A DNA stretch of 33,929 nucleotides from CAZUZD01 sp964624465 (GTDB taxonomy: Bacteria; Planctomycetota; Planctomycetia; Isosphaerales; Isosphaeraceae). Below, one piece after another: positions 1-8,285 of this stretch; the first letter of the stretch is position 1; the number at the start of each line of letters is the position of its first letter. Made by a program: the position numbers and the translations under genes. The notes under the pieces are model-generated. The model saw only the letters and a program-made list of their open reading frames with translations. It did not search any database and was not told the origin of the DNA. The DNA is taken from assembly GCA_964624465.1 (NCBI GenBank), contig CAZUZD010000027.1, forward strand, positions 1-33,929, given 5' to 3'.

Positions 1-1000
1 CCCGTCCCCCGGGCCTCGCGCTCCCGCGGGCCGATGCGGTGCGGACGAGACTGGCGAACCAGGCCAGGCCCAGCAGCGCCGCGAGCACGGCCCCCTGCTC
101 CGGCGTGGCCTCGACCTCGAGGCCGAGGTTCTCGGCGATGAGGTTCTCGGGGATCGCCTGGAGCGTGTGCGAGAGGCCCGCGATCGGGTTGGCGGCCTCC
201 TCGGCGGTGCGCTTGTGGAAGCTGATCCGGGCGTCGATCTGGCGACCGCCCAGCAGCAGGGCCACCACGATCGCCAGCGTCGTCGCCGCCAGCGGCACCG
301 CCGCCGCCAGGCGGCAGCGGCGCCGGCCGTCGGCCCAGAGGTACGAGGCGACCACGGGCCCGGCCGCATGCCCGATGGTCCAGAACCCGCCGGCCACCGC
401 GCACGCGAGCGCCGTGGCGACCAGGCAGACCGGCCGGCCGGTGCGACGATAGCTCTGCGCCCAGAACAGCGCGGCCAGGATCCCGAAGGCGGCCCAGAGG
501 GTTTGCCCCGAGGAGTACCAGGTGGCCGACGATTCGAGCACCGAGGTCATGCCGAGCCCGAGCATCGCGGCCAGCCCGAGCATCGTCCGGCCCGTCTCGC
601 GGGCGACCAGGCGGCCGATGAGCAGCAGCGCGGCGGCGAAGATCCCGTACGCCGCCATCGCGAGGGCGACCTGAAGGTTGGCGAGCCGCCCGGCGCCGGC
701 GACGACGCCCCAGGTGACGAGCCGCCAGGCGGGCACGATGTGGGTGTTGTGCGGCACGAACAGGTTCGCCAGCGCCTCGGGGAGCGTGCGCGAGGCGGCG
801 ATGTAGGCGAAGTCGTCGCTGTGGAGTCGGTAGGTCTGGAGCGGGTCGCGGAACAGCACCGCCGGCGCGAGCAGGAGCAGCAGGACCAGGGCGAGCAGCG
901 CCGCGCGACCCACGGGTCGGGACAGGGCCGCGGTCTCCCGGGAGACCGTCGGCGTCGGGGCGGTCGGGGGTGCCGGGGCGCGACGCATCGGGTCAGTCAT
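1..1000 (-). CDS. Multi-pass membrane protein, GT-C-like, paralog of the preceding gene (partial, cut by window edge)
   Basis: The frame is open from the ATG at 1000-998 to the window edge, so about 333 residues are visible and the C-terminus is missing. After a short cytoplasmic N-terminus comes a hydrophobic helix (about residues 32-50), then a loop with SDDFAY (61-66) and FVPHNTHIVP (81-90), then several more hydrophobic segments. The next gene upstream (997-2745) has the same layout and equivalent motifs (GDDFAF, FEPHNAHVVP, later GQTLWAA), so the two are tandem paralogs. An acidic pair in the first external loop after TM1 resembles GT-C glycosyltransferases such as ArnT/PMT, but I cannot name the family. 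The start overlaps the upstream stop by 4 nt (ATGA), indicating translational coupling. Function is unknown; a polyprenyl-sugar-dependent transferase is only a guess. Confidence 0.75.
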   Translation of the reverse strand, partial: MTDPMRRAPAPPTAPTPTVSRETAALSRPVGRAALLALVLLLLLAPAVLFRDPLQTYRLHSDDFAYIAASRTLPEALANLFVPHNTHIVPAWRLVTWGVVAGAGRLANLQVALAMAAYGIFAAALLLIGRLVARETGRTMLGLAAMLGLGMTSVLESSATWYSSGQTLWAAFGILAALFWAQSYRRTGRPVCLVATALACAVAGGFWTIGHAAGPVVASYLWADGRRRCRLAAAVPLAATTLAIVVALLLGGRQIDARISFHKRTAEEAANPIAGLSHTLQAIPENLIAENLGLEVEATPEQGAVLAALLGLAWFASLVRTASARGSARPGGR

Positions 1001-2745
1001 CTCGGGCTCGGGGCGCCGGTCGGCCGGTTGGTCGGGCGCGGCACGGCGGACGGGGGGGCCGGTCCATCTTGGTCGCGGGGCGACGGGGGTGCAACGGCCG
1101 GACGATCGGGCGGCGGCCAGGGGTCGCCGGGCTGGATCCAGGTGGGCCGCAGCGGAGCCTCGGGACGCAAGCCGGCCGCCAGGGTCGCGGCCAGGGCCGC
1201 CGCGCGGGGGGCGCTGGCCGGGGCCGTCGTCTCGGGCAGGTCGACCAGATCGAGGGCGTCGCGGTCGGCGATCGCCGCCGGCCAGCCCGGCACCTCGATG
1301 CGCCCCAGCACGGCCCGCAGGCGATCGCGGCCCACCCCCTGCCCCCGCGCCTGGGCGGCCGCGGCCTCCAGGCGGATCAGCGCCCGACGCTGCCGGCCCG
1401 AGACATCCTCGTCCCAGATCCGGGCCCGCAGCCGCTGGAGCTCGGGGATCGGTAGGGTCTTGAGCTCCGACGGCAGCATCGGAGGCGCCTGCGCCAGCAG
1501 CTGGAGCTGGGCCCGCGGCACGTGCAGTAACAGCAGCACGGCGACCAGCGCAACGAGGCCGAGCGCTTCACACACTGTCGGCTGCTGCGGGCGGCCGGGG
1601 ATGGGTGCGAGCCGGCCGCGACGGGCCGACCACCAGCCGGCCAGGAACACGACCAGGCCGGCGAACGGGATGGTGTTGTACCAGGCCAGCTCGCGGAGGT
1701 TGGCGTAGTCGAACCGCGACCGCAGCGTGAACGCCAGGCCGTAGCCCAGGACGACCATGACCAGGCCCGCCGCCTCCAGCGGGTTCGGGACCGGGCCCGA
1801 ACCGCGCCGCGAGGCCCACCAGGCGACTCCTGCCAGGCTCACCAGCGCCAGCGCCTGGGCAGGCGTGGTCGAGCCGGCCAGGCCAAACAGCCCGAGCACC
1901 AGGGCCTCGACGATCGCCTGGGCCGTGAGCCCGAGCGCCAGGAACGGCGCCGAGAGCCCGACCGACTCGGCCTGCACGCTCGACCCGAGGTCCGATCCGG
2001 CCAGGATCAGCCCGAATCCGACCGCCGCGCCGGTCCCGAGCAGCGGCCAGACCGCCGCGCGCCGGGCGGCCGGCTGGCGGGTGGCCCAGAGGTAGGCGGC
2101 GGCGGCCGGTCCCGCGACCAGGCCTCCGGTCCAGAACAGCGGTGCGACGAAGGCCCCGACCGCGCCCAGCGCCAGCAGCCACCAGCCGCCGCGCAGCCGC
2201 CAGAGCTGCACCGGCAAGAGGGTGGCGACGACCGCCTGCGCCGCCCAGAGCGTCTGACCGGCGGCGTACCAACGAGTCGGCGTCGTTAGCACCGTGCCGA
2301 CCCCGATGAGTGCCATGGCGGCCAGCGACGGCCCCAGGCGCCGGGTCTCCCAGCCGACCAGATGGGCGACATTGAGCATCAGCAGCCCCAGCGCCACCGA
2401 GCTGGCCCAGGAGAACGCCGTGGCCACGTTCCCCAGCGAGCCGGCCGCGCGGGCGAGGCCGGCGGTGAGCAGGCGAAAGGCCGGCACGACGTGCGCATTG
2501 TGAGGCTCGAACAGGTGGTCCAGCGGCCGGGCGCCGGAGCGGCTGGCCATCAGGAATGCGAAGTCGTCGCCGCGGAGTGCGGGGTACTCCAGGTGGTCGC
2601 GGAGCAACCACTGCGGGGCCAGGAGCGTCCCGAGGATCAGCAGCGCCGTGAGCACGATCCCGACGGGCCGATCGAGCCGACGAGCCGGCGGGGGCCCGAC
2701 GGCGGCGGTCGGAGCAGCGGAGGTGTTCGGTCGGGGTGGGGTCAT
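997..2745 (-). CDS. Multi-pass membrane protein, GT-C-like, unknown substrate
   Basis: This encodes 582 residues from the ATG at 2745-2743, which overlaps the recN stop by 4 nt (ATGA). That overlap decides the start; an upstream in-frame extension would run into recN. It has a Pro/Ala-rich cytoplasmic N-terminus, TM1 at about residues 28-46, then an external loop with GDDFAF (59-64, D60/D61) and PHNAH (81-85), then many hydrophobic helices. A charged region follows the last helices, and the tail is Pro-rich. It is clearly homologous to the next gene downstream. The acidic pair after TM1 suggests the GT-C fold, but there is no diagnostic family motif I recognise. The context, recN followed by two membrane paralogs, suggests co-transcription, not a shared repair role. 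Its stop overlaps the next start by 4 nt. Confidence 0.8.
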   Translation of the reverse strand: MTPPRPNTSAAPTAAVGPPPARRLDRPVGIVLTALLILGTLLAPQWLLRDHLEYPALRGDDFAFLMASRSGARPLDHLFEPHNAHVVPAFRLLTAGLARAAGSLGNVATAFSWASSVALGLLMLNVAHLVGWETRRLGPSLAAMALIGVGTVLTTPTRWYAAGQTLWAAQAVVATLLPVQLWRLRGGWWLLALGAVGAFVAPLFWTGGLVAGPAAAAYLWATRQPAARRAAVWPLLGTGAAVGFGLILAGSDLGSSVQAESVGLSAPFLALGLTAQAIVEALVLGLFGLAGSTTPAQALALVSLAGVAWWASRRGSGPVPNPLEAAGLVMVVLGYGLAFTLRSRFDYANLRELAWYNTIPFAGLVVFLAGWWSARRGRLAPIPGRPQQPTVCEALGLVALVAVLLLLHVPRAQLQLLAQAPPMLPSELKTLPIPELQRLRARIWDEDVSGRQRRALIRLEAAAAQARGQGVGRDRLRAVLGRIEVPGWPAAIADRDALDLVDLPETTAPASAPRAAALAATLAAGLRPEAPLRPTWIQPGDPWPPPDRPAVAPPSPRDQDGPAPPSAVPRPTNRPTGAPSPR

Positions 2746-4439
2746 CGCGTGGCCTGGGCTTCGGCGAGCATGGCCAGGGCCTCCTGGCGGGTCGATTCGG
2801 CGGCCGAGTCGCCGCGGAGCATGGCGGCCAGTTCGAGGACGCGGTCGGGCTCGGCGAGCCGGGTGATCGTGGTGCGGGTCCGGCCGCGGTCGGTGGCCTT
2901 GCGGATGACCCACTGGTGCGCGGCGAAGGAGGCCATCTGCGGCAGGTGCGTGATGCAGATGATCTGCCGGTGCCGGCCCAGCTCGGCCATCATCCGGCCC
3001 AGCACCGAGCCCAGCCGGCCGCCGACCCCGGTGTCGATCTCGTCGAAGACGAGCGTCGGCACCCGGTCGACCTCGGCGAGCACGGTCTTGACCGCCAGGG
3101 TTACCCGCGACAGCTCACCGCCGGAGGCGATTTTGCGCAGGGGGCGGGGCGTTTCGCCAGGGTTGGGCGCGAAGACGATCTCGACCCGGTCGGCGCCGTC
3201 CTCGGGCGGCGGGCAGGCGGTCGGGTCGTCGCCGAGGGCCAAGGGCTCGACCTCGACCGAGAGCCGGGCCTCTCCCAGGCTGAGCGCCTTGAGCTGCGAT
3301 TGGACGGACCGGGCGAACGCCTTGCACGCCCGCCGACGGCCGCCCGTCAGCTCGGCGGCGGCGGCGCGGAGCGCCGACCAGGCGGCGGCCAGGGGGGCAT
3401 CCAGACCGGCCAGGTCGGCGTCGTCCTGCTCGATCCCGGCGAGCTGCTCCTCGACGGCCTGCCGGCGGGCGGCCAGCTCGTCCGGGGCGCAGCGGAACCG
3501 GGTGGCCAGGCGGCGGTACAGGGCCAGCCGGGTCTCGATCTCCTCGAGCCGGTCGGGGTCATCTTCCCAAGCCTGGCTGAGGGACCGCAGGGCGCGGGCC
3601 GCCTCGCGGATCTCGTCGGCGAGCCGCTCCAGGTCGGCGGCCGGCGTGGCCAGCTCGGGCACCTCGTCGGCCAGCGGGGCGAGCCGGCGCGCCACGCGGT
3701 CGAGCAGCTCCTGGGCCGACCCGTCCGCCTCGTAGAGCAGCGTATACCCCTCGGCCGTGGCCGAGCGCAGCTCCTCGGCGTTGGCCAGCCGGTGGGCGTC
3801 GCGGGCCAGCTCCTCCGATTCGCCCGGCCTGGGGTCAGCGGCCGCCAGCTCGTCGCGTTCGAAGGCCAGCAGGTCGCGCTCGCGACGCCGGCGCTCGGCC
3901 GCCTCGATCAACTCCAGCCGGCGCCGCCGCAGGCCCTCGTGCTCGCTCCTGGCCGCTCGATAGGTGGCCAGCAGGGGCTCGAGGCCGCCGTGGGCGTCGA
4001 GCAGGGCCCGCTGGCGCTCGGGGTCGATCAGGGCCCGGCCCTCGTGCTGGCCGTGGATGTCGAGCAGCCGGGTGCCGAGCTGCCGCAGGACCGCGACGGT
4101 GATCGGCAGCCCGTTGGCGTGGGCCTGGCTGCGGCCCTGCGGGCTGATCCGCCGGGTGAGGATGAGCTGGTCCTCGTCGATCGGCCCGCCCAGCACGGCC
4201 TCGACATCGGCCCGCACGCCGGCCTCGACCAGCTCGAAGACGGCCGCGGCGCGGGCCTCCTCCTTGCCGGCGCGCACCAGGTCGCCCGAGGCGCGCTCGC
4301 CCAGCACCAGGCCGAGCGCCGTCAGCAGCAGGCTCTTGCCCGCGCCGGTCTCGCCGGTCCAGACGCAGTAGCCGCCCTGGAGCTCGACCCGCGCGTCCTC
4401 GATGAGCGCCAGATTCTGCACGGACAGTTCGCGGAGCAC
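2742..4439 (-). CDS. recN: DNA repair protein RecN (SMC-like ATPase)
   Basis: RecN is a cytoplasmic SMC-like ATPase that acts in recombinational double-strand-break repair. This copy has 565 residues (E. coli RecN has 553). The GTG at 4439-4437 is chosen because it gives the family N-terminus VLRELSVQNLALIEDA, with a purine-rich GAGGGGG element upstream; a longer frame starting at 4562 adds no RecN-like sequence. The Walker A motif GETGAGKS is at residues 29-36. It is followed by a long Arg/Glu/Ala-rich coiled-coil middle, the ABC signature ASGGELSR at 438-445, and Walker B TLVFDEIDTG with D466/E467. The usual ITHLPQMA follows shortly after. All ATPase motifs are intact. The gene heads a three-gene unit, and the next ORF starts inside its stop codon. 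Confidence 0.97.
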   Translation of the reverse strand: MLRELSVQNLALIEDARVELQGGYCVWTGETGAGKSLLLTALGLVLGERASGDLVRAGKEEARAAAVFELVEAGVRADVEAVLGGPIDEDQLILTRRISPQGRSQAHANGLPITVAVLRQLGTRLLDIHGQHEGRALIDPERQRALLDAHGGLEPLLATYRAARSEHEGLRRRRLELIEAAERRRRERDLLAFERDELAAADPRPGESEELARDAHRLANAEELRSATAEGYTLLYEADGSAQELLDRVARRLAPLADEVPELATPAADLERLADEIREAARALRSLSQAWEDDPDRLEEIETRLALYRRLATRFRCAPDELAARRQAVEEQLAGIEQDDADLAGLDAPLAAAWSALRAAAAELTGGRRRACKAFARSVQSQLKALSLGEARLSVEVEPLALGDDPTACPPPEDGADRVEIVFAPNPGETPRPLRKIASGGELSRVTLAVKTVLAEVDRVPTLVFDEIDTGVGGRLGSVLGRMMAELGRHRQIICITHLPQMASFAAHQWVIRKATDRGRTRTTITRLAEPDRVLELAAMLRGDSAAESTRQEALAMLAEAQATR

Positions 4440-4621
4440 GGCCGAGCCCCCTCGGTTCCCTGGTCCGAAATCCCAGGTTCTGCCAACCGTCGCCGCCGGC
4501 CGGAACCCGGCGGCGTCCGTTCCCGAAAATCCCGAGTCCCGGCGCACGACCTGGACAGGCATCCAGCGGCATTATGCCGCCACCCCGGAATTCCGTACAG
4601 TGTATTCGTCTGTTCACAGTC

Positions 4622-4649
4622 CCTGGCTTGACCGATCCCTCGAGCCAGG
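4622..4649. repeat. Inverted repeat in the recN upstream region
   Basis: CCTGGCTTG (4622-4630) is complementary to CGAGCCAGG (4641-4649) with one G-T pair and a 10-nt spacer. It lies roughly 180-210 bp upstream of recN. It could be an operator or the hairpin of a leader transcript. There is no T-tract next to it, so it is not a typical intrinsic terminator. Confidence 0.4.
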
Positions 4650-4802
4650 CAAGCCGTGCGGTCTGGGGAATCGAATCCGGCCTGCCACCGGGTCGAGGTC
4701 AGCCGCCCGAACGCGGGCTCGTGAATGGGAACTCGGTCTCGCCTCTGAAGGCCCTATAGGCCAGGTTTGGTCCGGGATGCTCGGAGGCGGTCGACGTCCG
4801 CG

Positions 4803-4831
4803 TTGACGGATCGGTCCGATCAGGGTATGAG
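4803..4831 (+). promoter_or_regulatory. Sigma70-like promoter for the GT-C/VCBS gene
   Basis: TTGACG (4803-4808, 5/6 to consensus), a 17-nt spacer, then TATGAG (4826-4831, 4/6). Transcription would start near 4838 and leave a leader of about 70 nt before the ATG at 4907. Confidence 0.6.
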
Positions 4832-4906
4832 ACGACCGGAACAGTCCGGGCGGAGTCGCAACGCAAGGCGTTGGGGCGGGCGGCGATGCCTCAAGGGGTC
4901 CGGGTC

Positions 4907-7384
4907 ATGCGGATGGCGCCCTGGCTGGGACGTGGGACGGTCGTGGGCCTGATCGCGGCCGGCGTCGCGCTGCGAGTCTTCGGGCTGAACGCGTCGCCCC
5001 AGATCGACGGCGACGAGGCGTGGCACGCGGTCCAGCTCGTGAAGTGGTGGCGGGGCGAGCCGTACGTGCTCTGGACGGTGACCGGGCTGCCGCTGAGCCC
5101 GCTGCATGCGGCCCTGGAGCTGCCGTTCCTGCTGGTGGTCGGGCCGGCCACCTGGTGGCTGCGACTGCCCTCGCTGCTGACCGGCCTGGCCGCGCTGGCG
5201 CTGACGCTCCCCGTCGGGACCCAGCTGATGGGCCGCCGCGCCGCCTGGCGGGCGACGGCCGTGCTGGCCGTGCTGCCAGTGGCGATCGCCGCCAGCCGCA
5301 TCGGCTACGAGAGCTCCCATGCCCCGCTTTATGGCCTGATCGCGCTGGCGCTGGCCGACCGCCTGCGGATCGGGGCGCTCGCCGCCCTGCTCCCCGCCTC
5401 GTACGCCGTGCATCCCTCGAACGTGCTCCTGCTGCCGGTGACCCTGGCCGTCGTGGCACGACGGACGATCGAGTCCCACGGGACCGGCCCGGCCGCCCGG
5501 TGGCGGCTGGCCCGCCACACGCTGATCCTCGGAATCGCAGCGCTCGGCACCGGGGTCGTCACCCTGCTCCGCCCGTCGGTCCGGTTCACCTCGCAGCTCT
5601 ACGACGCCGGGCTGTCGGGTCCCCACGACCCCATCCTGTTCCTGAAGCGGCTGGCCGCGATCTGGCTCTCCCAGGGCGAACAGCCGCACCCTGCGCTGGT
5701 GGCCGGCGTCTGGATCGGGCTGCTGGGCCTGCTCGTGACCACGCTCCCGGTGCTGATCCGATCGCAGCGGTGGGACGTGTTGACGCTGGTCGCGGGGACG
5801 GCGCTGAGCGGCCTGGGGCTGTTCGTGATGGGCGGCTCGAACGTGGTCCTCTGGGGCATGAGCCGCTACAGCTACGTCCTGATCGCCCCCCTGGCGCTCG
5901 CCGTGGGCGGCCTCCTCGAAGGGCTGATTCCAGTCCCATCACCAATCTCCGGGGGGGCGAGCCGACTCCGTCGGTGGGGGTCTCCCCTGGCCAGCGGAGG
6001 GCTCGTCGCGGCGGCCCTCATGCTCCTCTGGGTCGGTGCGCCGCTCCGGGTGCCGGCGGCGCACTTCCGCCACGAGAACGGCCACGAGCCGGGCGCCAGT
6101 CCGACGGCCCTCAGCCCGTATGACCGGGTGGCCGGCTTGCTGCGCGCCGAGGCCGGGGGCGTGCGAGCCGGGACCGCCGGCCGCACCCCGGTGGTGGTCG
6201 AGGCGATCAATGGGCCGCTGATCGAGTGGCTGCTGCTGGACGAGCCCGGTCTGGTGACCGTCCACGCGCCGAAGTTCGGGACGCACCCGGTGGCGAAGGC
6301 CGAGCGCGGGCGGCAGATCGTGCGGCGGGGCGGCCTGATCGTCACCGAGCCTGGCGAGTTCTTCGAGCAGGCCCTGAGCAGCACGCTCCCGCCAGGGGTC
6401 CTGCGCCGGCGGAGCCTCGACGGGCCCAACGGCCGCCGGGCGATCGTCCTGGACCTGCCCGAGCCCGGCTCCGAGCGGTACTGGCCGCTGGCCGCCGACC
6501 TCGACGGCGACCGGCGTGCCGATCGGATCGCCGTCGACCTGACCGATGGCGCCTGGTTGGTCGAGCGATCGTCGGATGGCTCGATCGTCCGCCTCGCCGC
6601 CATCGAGCCGACGGGGGAGCCGTTCACCCTGGATTTCGACGGCGACGGCCGGCTCGATCGCGCGGTCTACCAGCCGGACTACGCCCGCTTCGTGATCGAG
6701 TCCGCCCGGGGCGGCCGGTCCGAGTTCGTGCTCGGACCACCCCACAGCCGCCCGGTGGTGGGCGACTTCGACGGCGACGGCCGCGACGAACCGGCCGCCT
6801 TCGCCACGATCGAGTCGGTGTGGTACCTTCCCGCCCGGTCCCCGCTCGCCTTCGGGCCCGGCCAGCGCTTCGGGGGCCAGCCGGCGCCCGTGCCCGGTGA
6901 TTACGATGGCGACGGCCGGGCCGACCTGACCGTCGTGGACCGGAACCGGGCGACCTGGCTGGTCCAGCGCTCGACGGCCGGTGATGTCGCCATCGACTTC
7001 GGCGCCCCCGACTGGGTGCCCTTGCCGGCCGATTACGACGGCGACGGACAGCTTGACCTGGCGATGTTCGACCCGACGACAGCCACCTGGTGGCTCCGTC
7101 GCTCCCGACTGGGGCCGGCCCGGTTCGTGGTGGGGCCGCCCGGCGCCACCCCGATGCCGGCCGACTTCGACGCTGACGGCCGCGTCGACCTGGCCACCTT
7201 CGAACCCCGCACCGGCCGCTGGTACGTGCTTCCCGCTCGATCGGACCTGGCCGTGGTCGCCCTGGCCCCCCTGCACCGCGCCTCGCCAACCCGCGAACCG
7301 GCCATCCGCACCGCCAGGATCCCCGGCCCCGCGGACGGCACGACAGTCCGGGGCTCAACGCCCGGTCCAGTCGTCCGGCCGTGA
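4907..7384 (+). CDS. GT-C-type membrane glycosyltransferase fused to six FG-GAP/VCBS-like calcium-loop repeats
   Basis: This encodes 825 residues from the ATG at 4907, chosen because AAGGGG at 4893-4898 is 8 nt upstream; TTG 4871 and ATG 4886 are alternatives. Residues 1 to about 370 form a multi-helix membrane domain. TM1 (about 11-27) is followed by the loop IDGDEAWH (D34, D36, E37), the acidic motif of ArnT/PMT-like GT-C enzymes that use lipid-linked sugars. Residues of about 380-515 form a soluble domain. The C-terminus has six evenly spaced loops of the type DxDGDGRxD at residues 531, 576, 620, 665, 709 and 753 (period 44-45), as in FG-GAP/VCBS beta-propeller calcium repeats. The first (DLDGDRRAD) and sixth (DFDADGRVD) deviate slightly. 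The repeats should face the periplasm. Substrate is unknown. It is a single-gene unit with its own promoter, converging on the esterase gene with an 18-nt gap. Confidence 0.85.
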   Translation: MRMAPWLGRGTVVGLIAAGVALRVFGLNASPQIDGDEAWHAVQLVKWWRGEPYVLWTVTGLPLSPLHAALELPFLLVVGPATWWLRLPSLLTGLAALALTLPVGTQLMGRRAAWRATAVLAVLPVAIAASRIGYESSHAPLYGLIALALADRLRIGALAALLPASYAVHPSNVLLLPVTLAVVARRTIESHGTGPAARWRLARHTLILGIAALGTGVVTLLRPSVRFTSQLYDAGLSGPHDPILFLKRLAAIWLSQGEQPHPALVAGVWIGLLGLLVTTLPVLIRSQRWDVLTLVAGTALSGLGLFVMGGSNVVLWGMSRYSYVLIAPLALAVGGLLEGLIPVPSPISGGASRLRRWGSPLASGGLVAAALMLLWVGAPLRVPAAHFRHENGHEPGASPTALSPYDRVAGLLRAEAGGVRAGTAGRTPVVVEAINGPLIEWLLLDEPGLVTVHAPKFGTHPVAKAERGRQIVRRGGLIVTEPGEFFEQALSSTLPPGVLRRRSLDGPNGRRAIVLDLPEPGSERYWPLAADLDGDRRADRIAVDLTDGAWLVERSSDGSIVRLAAIEPTGEPFTLDFDGDGRLDRAVYQPDYARFVIESARGGRSEFVLGPPHSRPVVGDFDGDGRDEPAAFATIESVWYLPARSPLAFGPGQRFGGQPAPVPGDYDGDGRADLTVVDRNRATWLVQRSTAGDVAIDFGAPDWVPLPADYDGDGQLDLAMFDPTTATWWLRRSRLGPARFVVGPPGATPMPADFDADGRVDLATFEPRTGRWYVLPARSDLAVVALAPLHRASPTREPAIRTARIPGPADGTTVRGSTPGPVVRP
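6497..7195 (+). repeat. Six tandem about 133-nt units encoding DxDGDGRxD calcium loops
   Basis: The Asp codons that open each loop lie at 6497, 6632, 6764, 6899, 7031 and 7163, giving steps of 135, 132, 135, 132 and 132 nt. Between loops the units share a pattern of a hydrophobic strand, a Trp/Tyr-containing strand and a Gly-Pro turn before the next loop. Nucleotide identity beyond the loop core is low, so this is a protein repeat and not a recent DNA duplication. Confidence 0.85.
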
Positions 7385-7402
7385 GGCCTGCCGGCCAGGG
7401 GC

Positions 7403-8155
7403 TCAGCGCTTCAGGCCGAGGCTCTCGACGTGGAACGCGATGGCCTGCTGCACGTGAAGGTCCCAGTAGGCCCAGTCGTGGCCGCCGGGGAACTCCTGGT
7501 ACTGGTGCTCGATCTTCATCGACTCCAGCTTGCGGTGGAACGCCCGGTTCTGCTCGAGCAGGAAGTCGTCGGTGCCGCAGTCAATCCGCAGCGCGGGGAT
7601 CCGGCCGTGGTCGAGCTTCTCGAGGATCCCGTGGGGGTCCTCGGGGCCGTTCTGCGGGGTCTCGCCGAAGATCCGGGTGAACTCGGGCCCGATCCGCATG
7701 CCGGAGGCCGGGTCCTGGCAGACGCCCAGGGCGCCCGAGTGCGAGTTCACGCTGCCGAACAGGTCGGGGTGCTTGAGCCCCAGCTTGACGGCGCCAAAGC
7801 CGCCCATCGACAGGCCGCCGATGCATCGGCCTGAGCGCTCGGCCTTCACCGGGAAGGTGCGGTCGATGAGGGGGACGATGTCCCGGATCAGGTCGTTCTC
7901 GTAGGCGTACCCGACCTCGGCGTTGGTGTACCAGCCCCGGCCGCCGTCGGGCATGACGACCACCAGCGGCAGGCCGGCAACGTACCGCTCGATGCTGGTG
8001 CGACGCGCCCAGATCGTGTGGTCGTCGGAGAGGCCGTGTAGCAGGTAGTAGACGGCCCAGGGGCGCAGACGCTCCGGCTCCTCGGGGAAGATGATGTTGA
8101 AGGCCGAGGCCTTGCCGAGCGAGCGGCTGAAGTAATCGATCGTGGCGAACGCCAT
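7403..8155 (-). CDS. Alpha/beta-hydrolase esterase of the FrmB/antigen-85 (esterase D-like) family
   Basis: This encodes 250 residues from the ATG at 8155-8153, preceded by AAGGACAGG; the longer frame to 8209 adds an unconserved Arg/Pro-rich stretch. The fold is shown by the oxyanion-region segment YLLHGLSDDHTIW (residues 38-50), the nucleophile elbow GLSMGG (Ser116), an acidic residue in CGTDDF (Asp196 or Asp197) and the catalytic His226 in PGGHDW. There is no signal peptide, so it should be cytoplasmic. The family includes S-formylglutathione hydrolases, tributyrin esterases and acyl/mycolyl esterases; the sequence does not fix the substrate. The alkaline-phosphatase-like gene lies 130 bp upstream on the same strand. 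Confidence 0.88.
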   Translation of the reverse strand: MAFATIDYFSRSLGKASAFNIIFPEEPERLRPWAVYYLLHGLSDDHTIWARRTSIERYVAGLPLVVVMPDGGRGWYTNAEVGYAYENDLIRDIVPLIDRTFPVKAERSGRCIGGLSMGGFGAVKLGLKHPDLFGSVNSHSGALGVCQDPASGMRIGPEFTRIFGETPQNGPEDPHGILEKLDHGRIPALRIDCGTDDFLLEQNRAFHRKLESMKIEHQYQEFPGGHDWAYWDLHVQQAIAFHVESLGLKR

Positions 8156-8285
8156 GCGCCTGTCCTTCGTGGGAGGCCGGGAGGGACGCGTCGGGGCCCG
8201 GCCGACCACCCTCCAGGGGTCGCGGCCGGGGATGCCCAGGCTAGCGGACGCCCGCCCGCGCCGCCACGGCGTGGTCGGGTCGGCC

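Larger units (their letters stand above)
4440..4906. other. Divergent intergenic region between recN and the GT-C/VCBS gene
   Basis: This gap of about 467 bp separates divergently transcribed genes. It holds a good promoter for the rightward gene (4803-4831), an inverted repeat (4622-4630 with 4641-4649) and a short palindrome CTGTTCACAG at 4610-4619 on the recN side. The left half is less GC-rich than the genes. I found no convincing coding frame. A tRNA T-loop-like string near 4675 lacks the rest of a tRNA. No recN promoter with both hexamers was obvious. Confidence 0.6.

Noticed and set aside
4599..4619. Possible LexA/SOS box before recN (CTGTTCACAG and a nearby ACAG...CTGT pair)
   Set aside because: The spacing (2 nt, or reversed polarity with 9 nt) fits neither the E. 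coli nor the Bacillus-type box, and it lies about 170 bp from the start codon.
2736..4631. 631-codon plus-strand frame opposite recN
   Set aside because: It mirrors recN, which has every expected ATPase motif; no independent domain.
4660..4720. tRNA-like T-loop string (ATCGAATCC) in the recN upstream region
   Set aside because: No acceptor stem, anticodon arm or D-arm could be paired around it on either strand.
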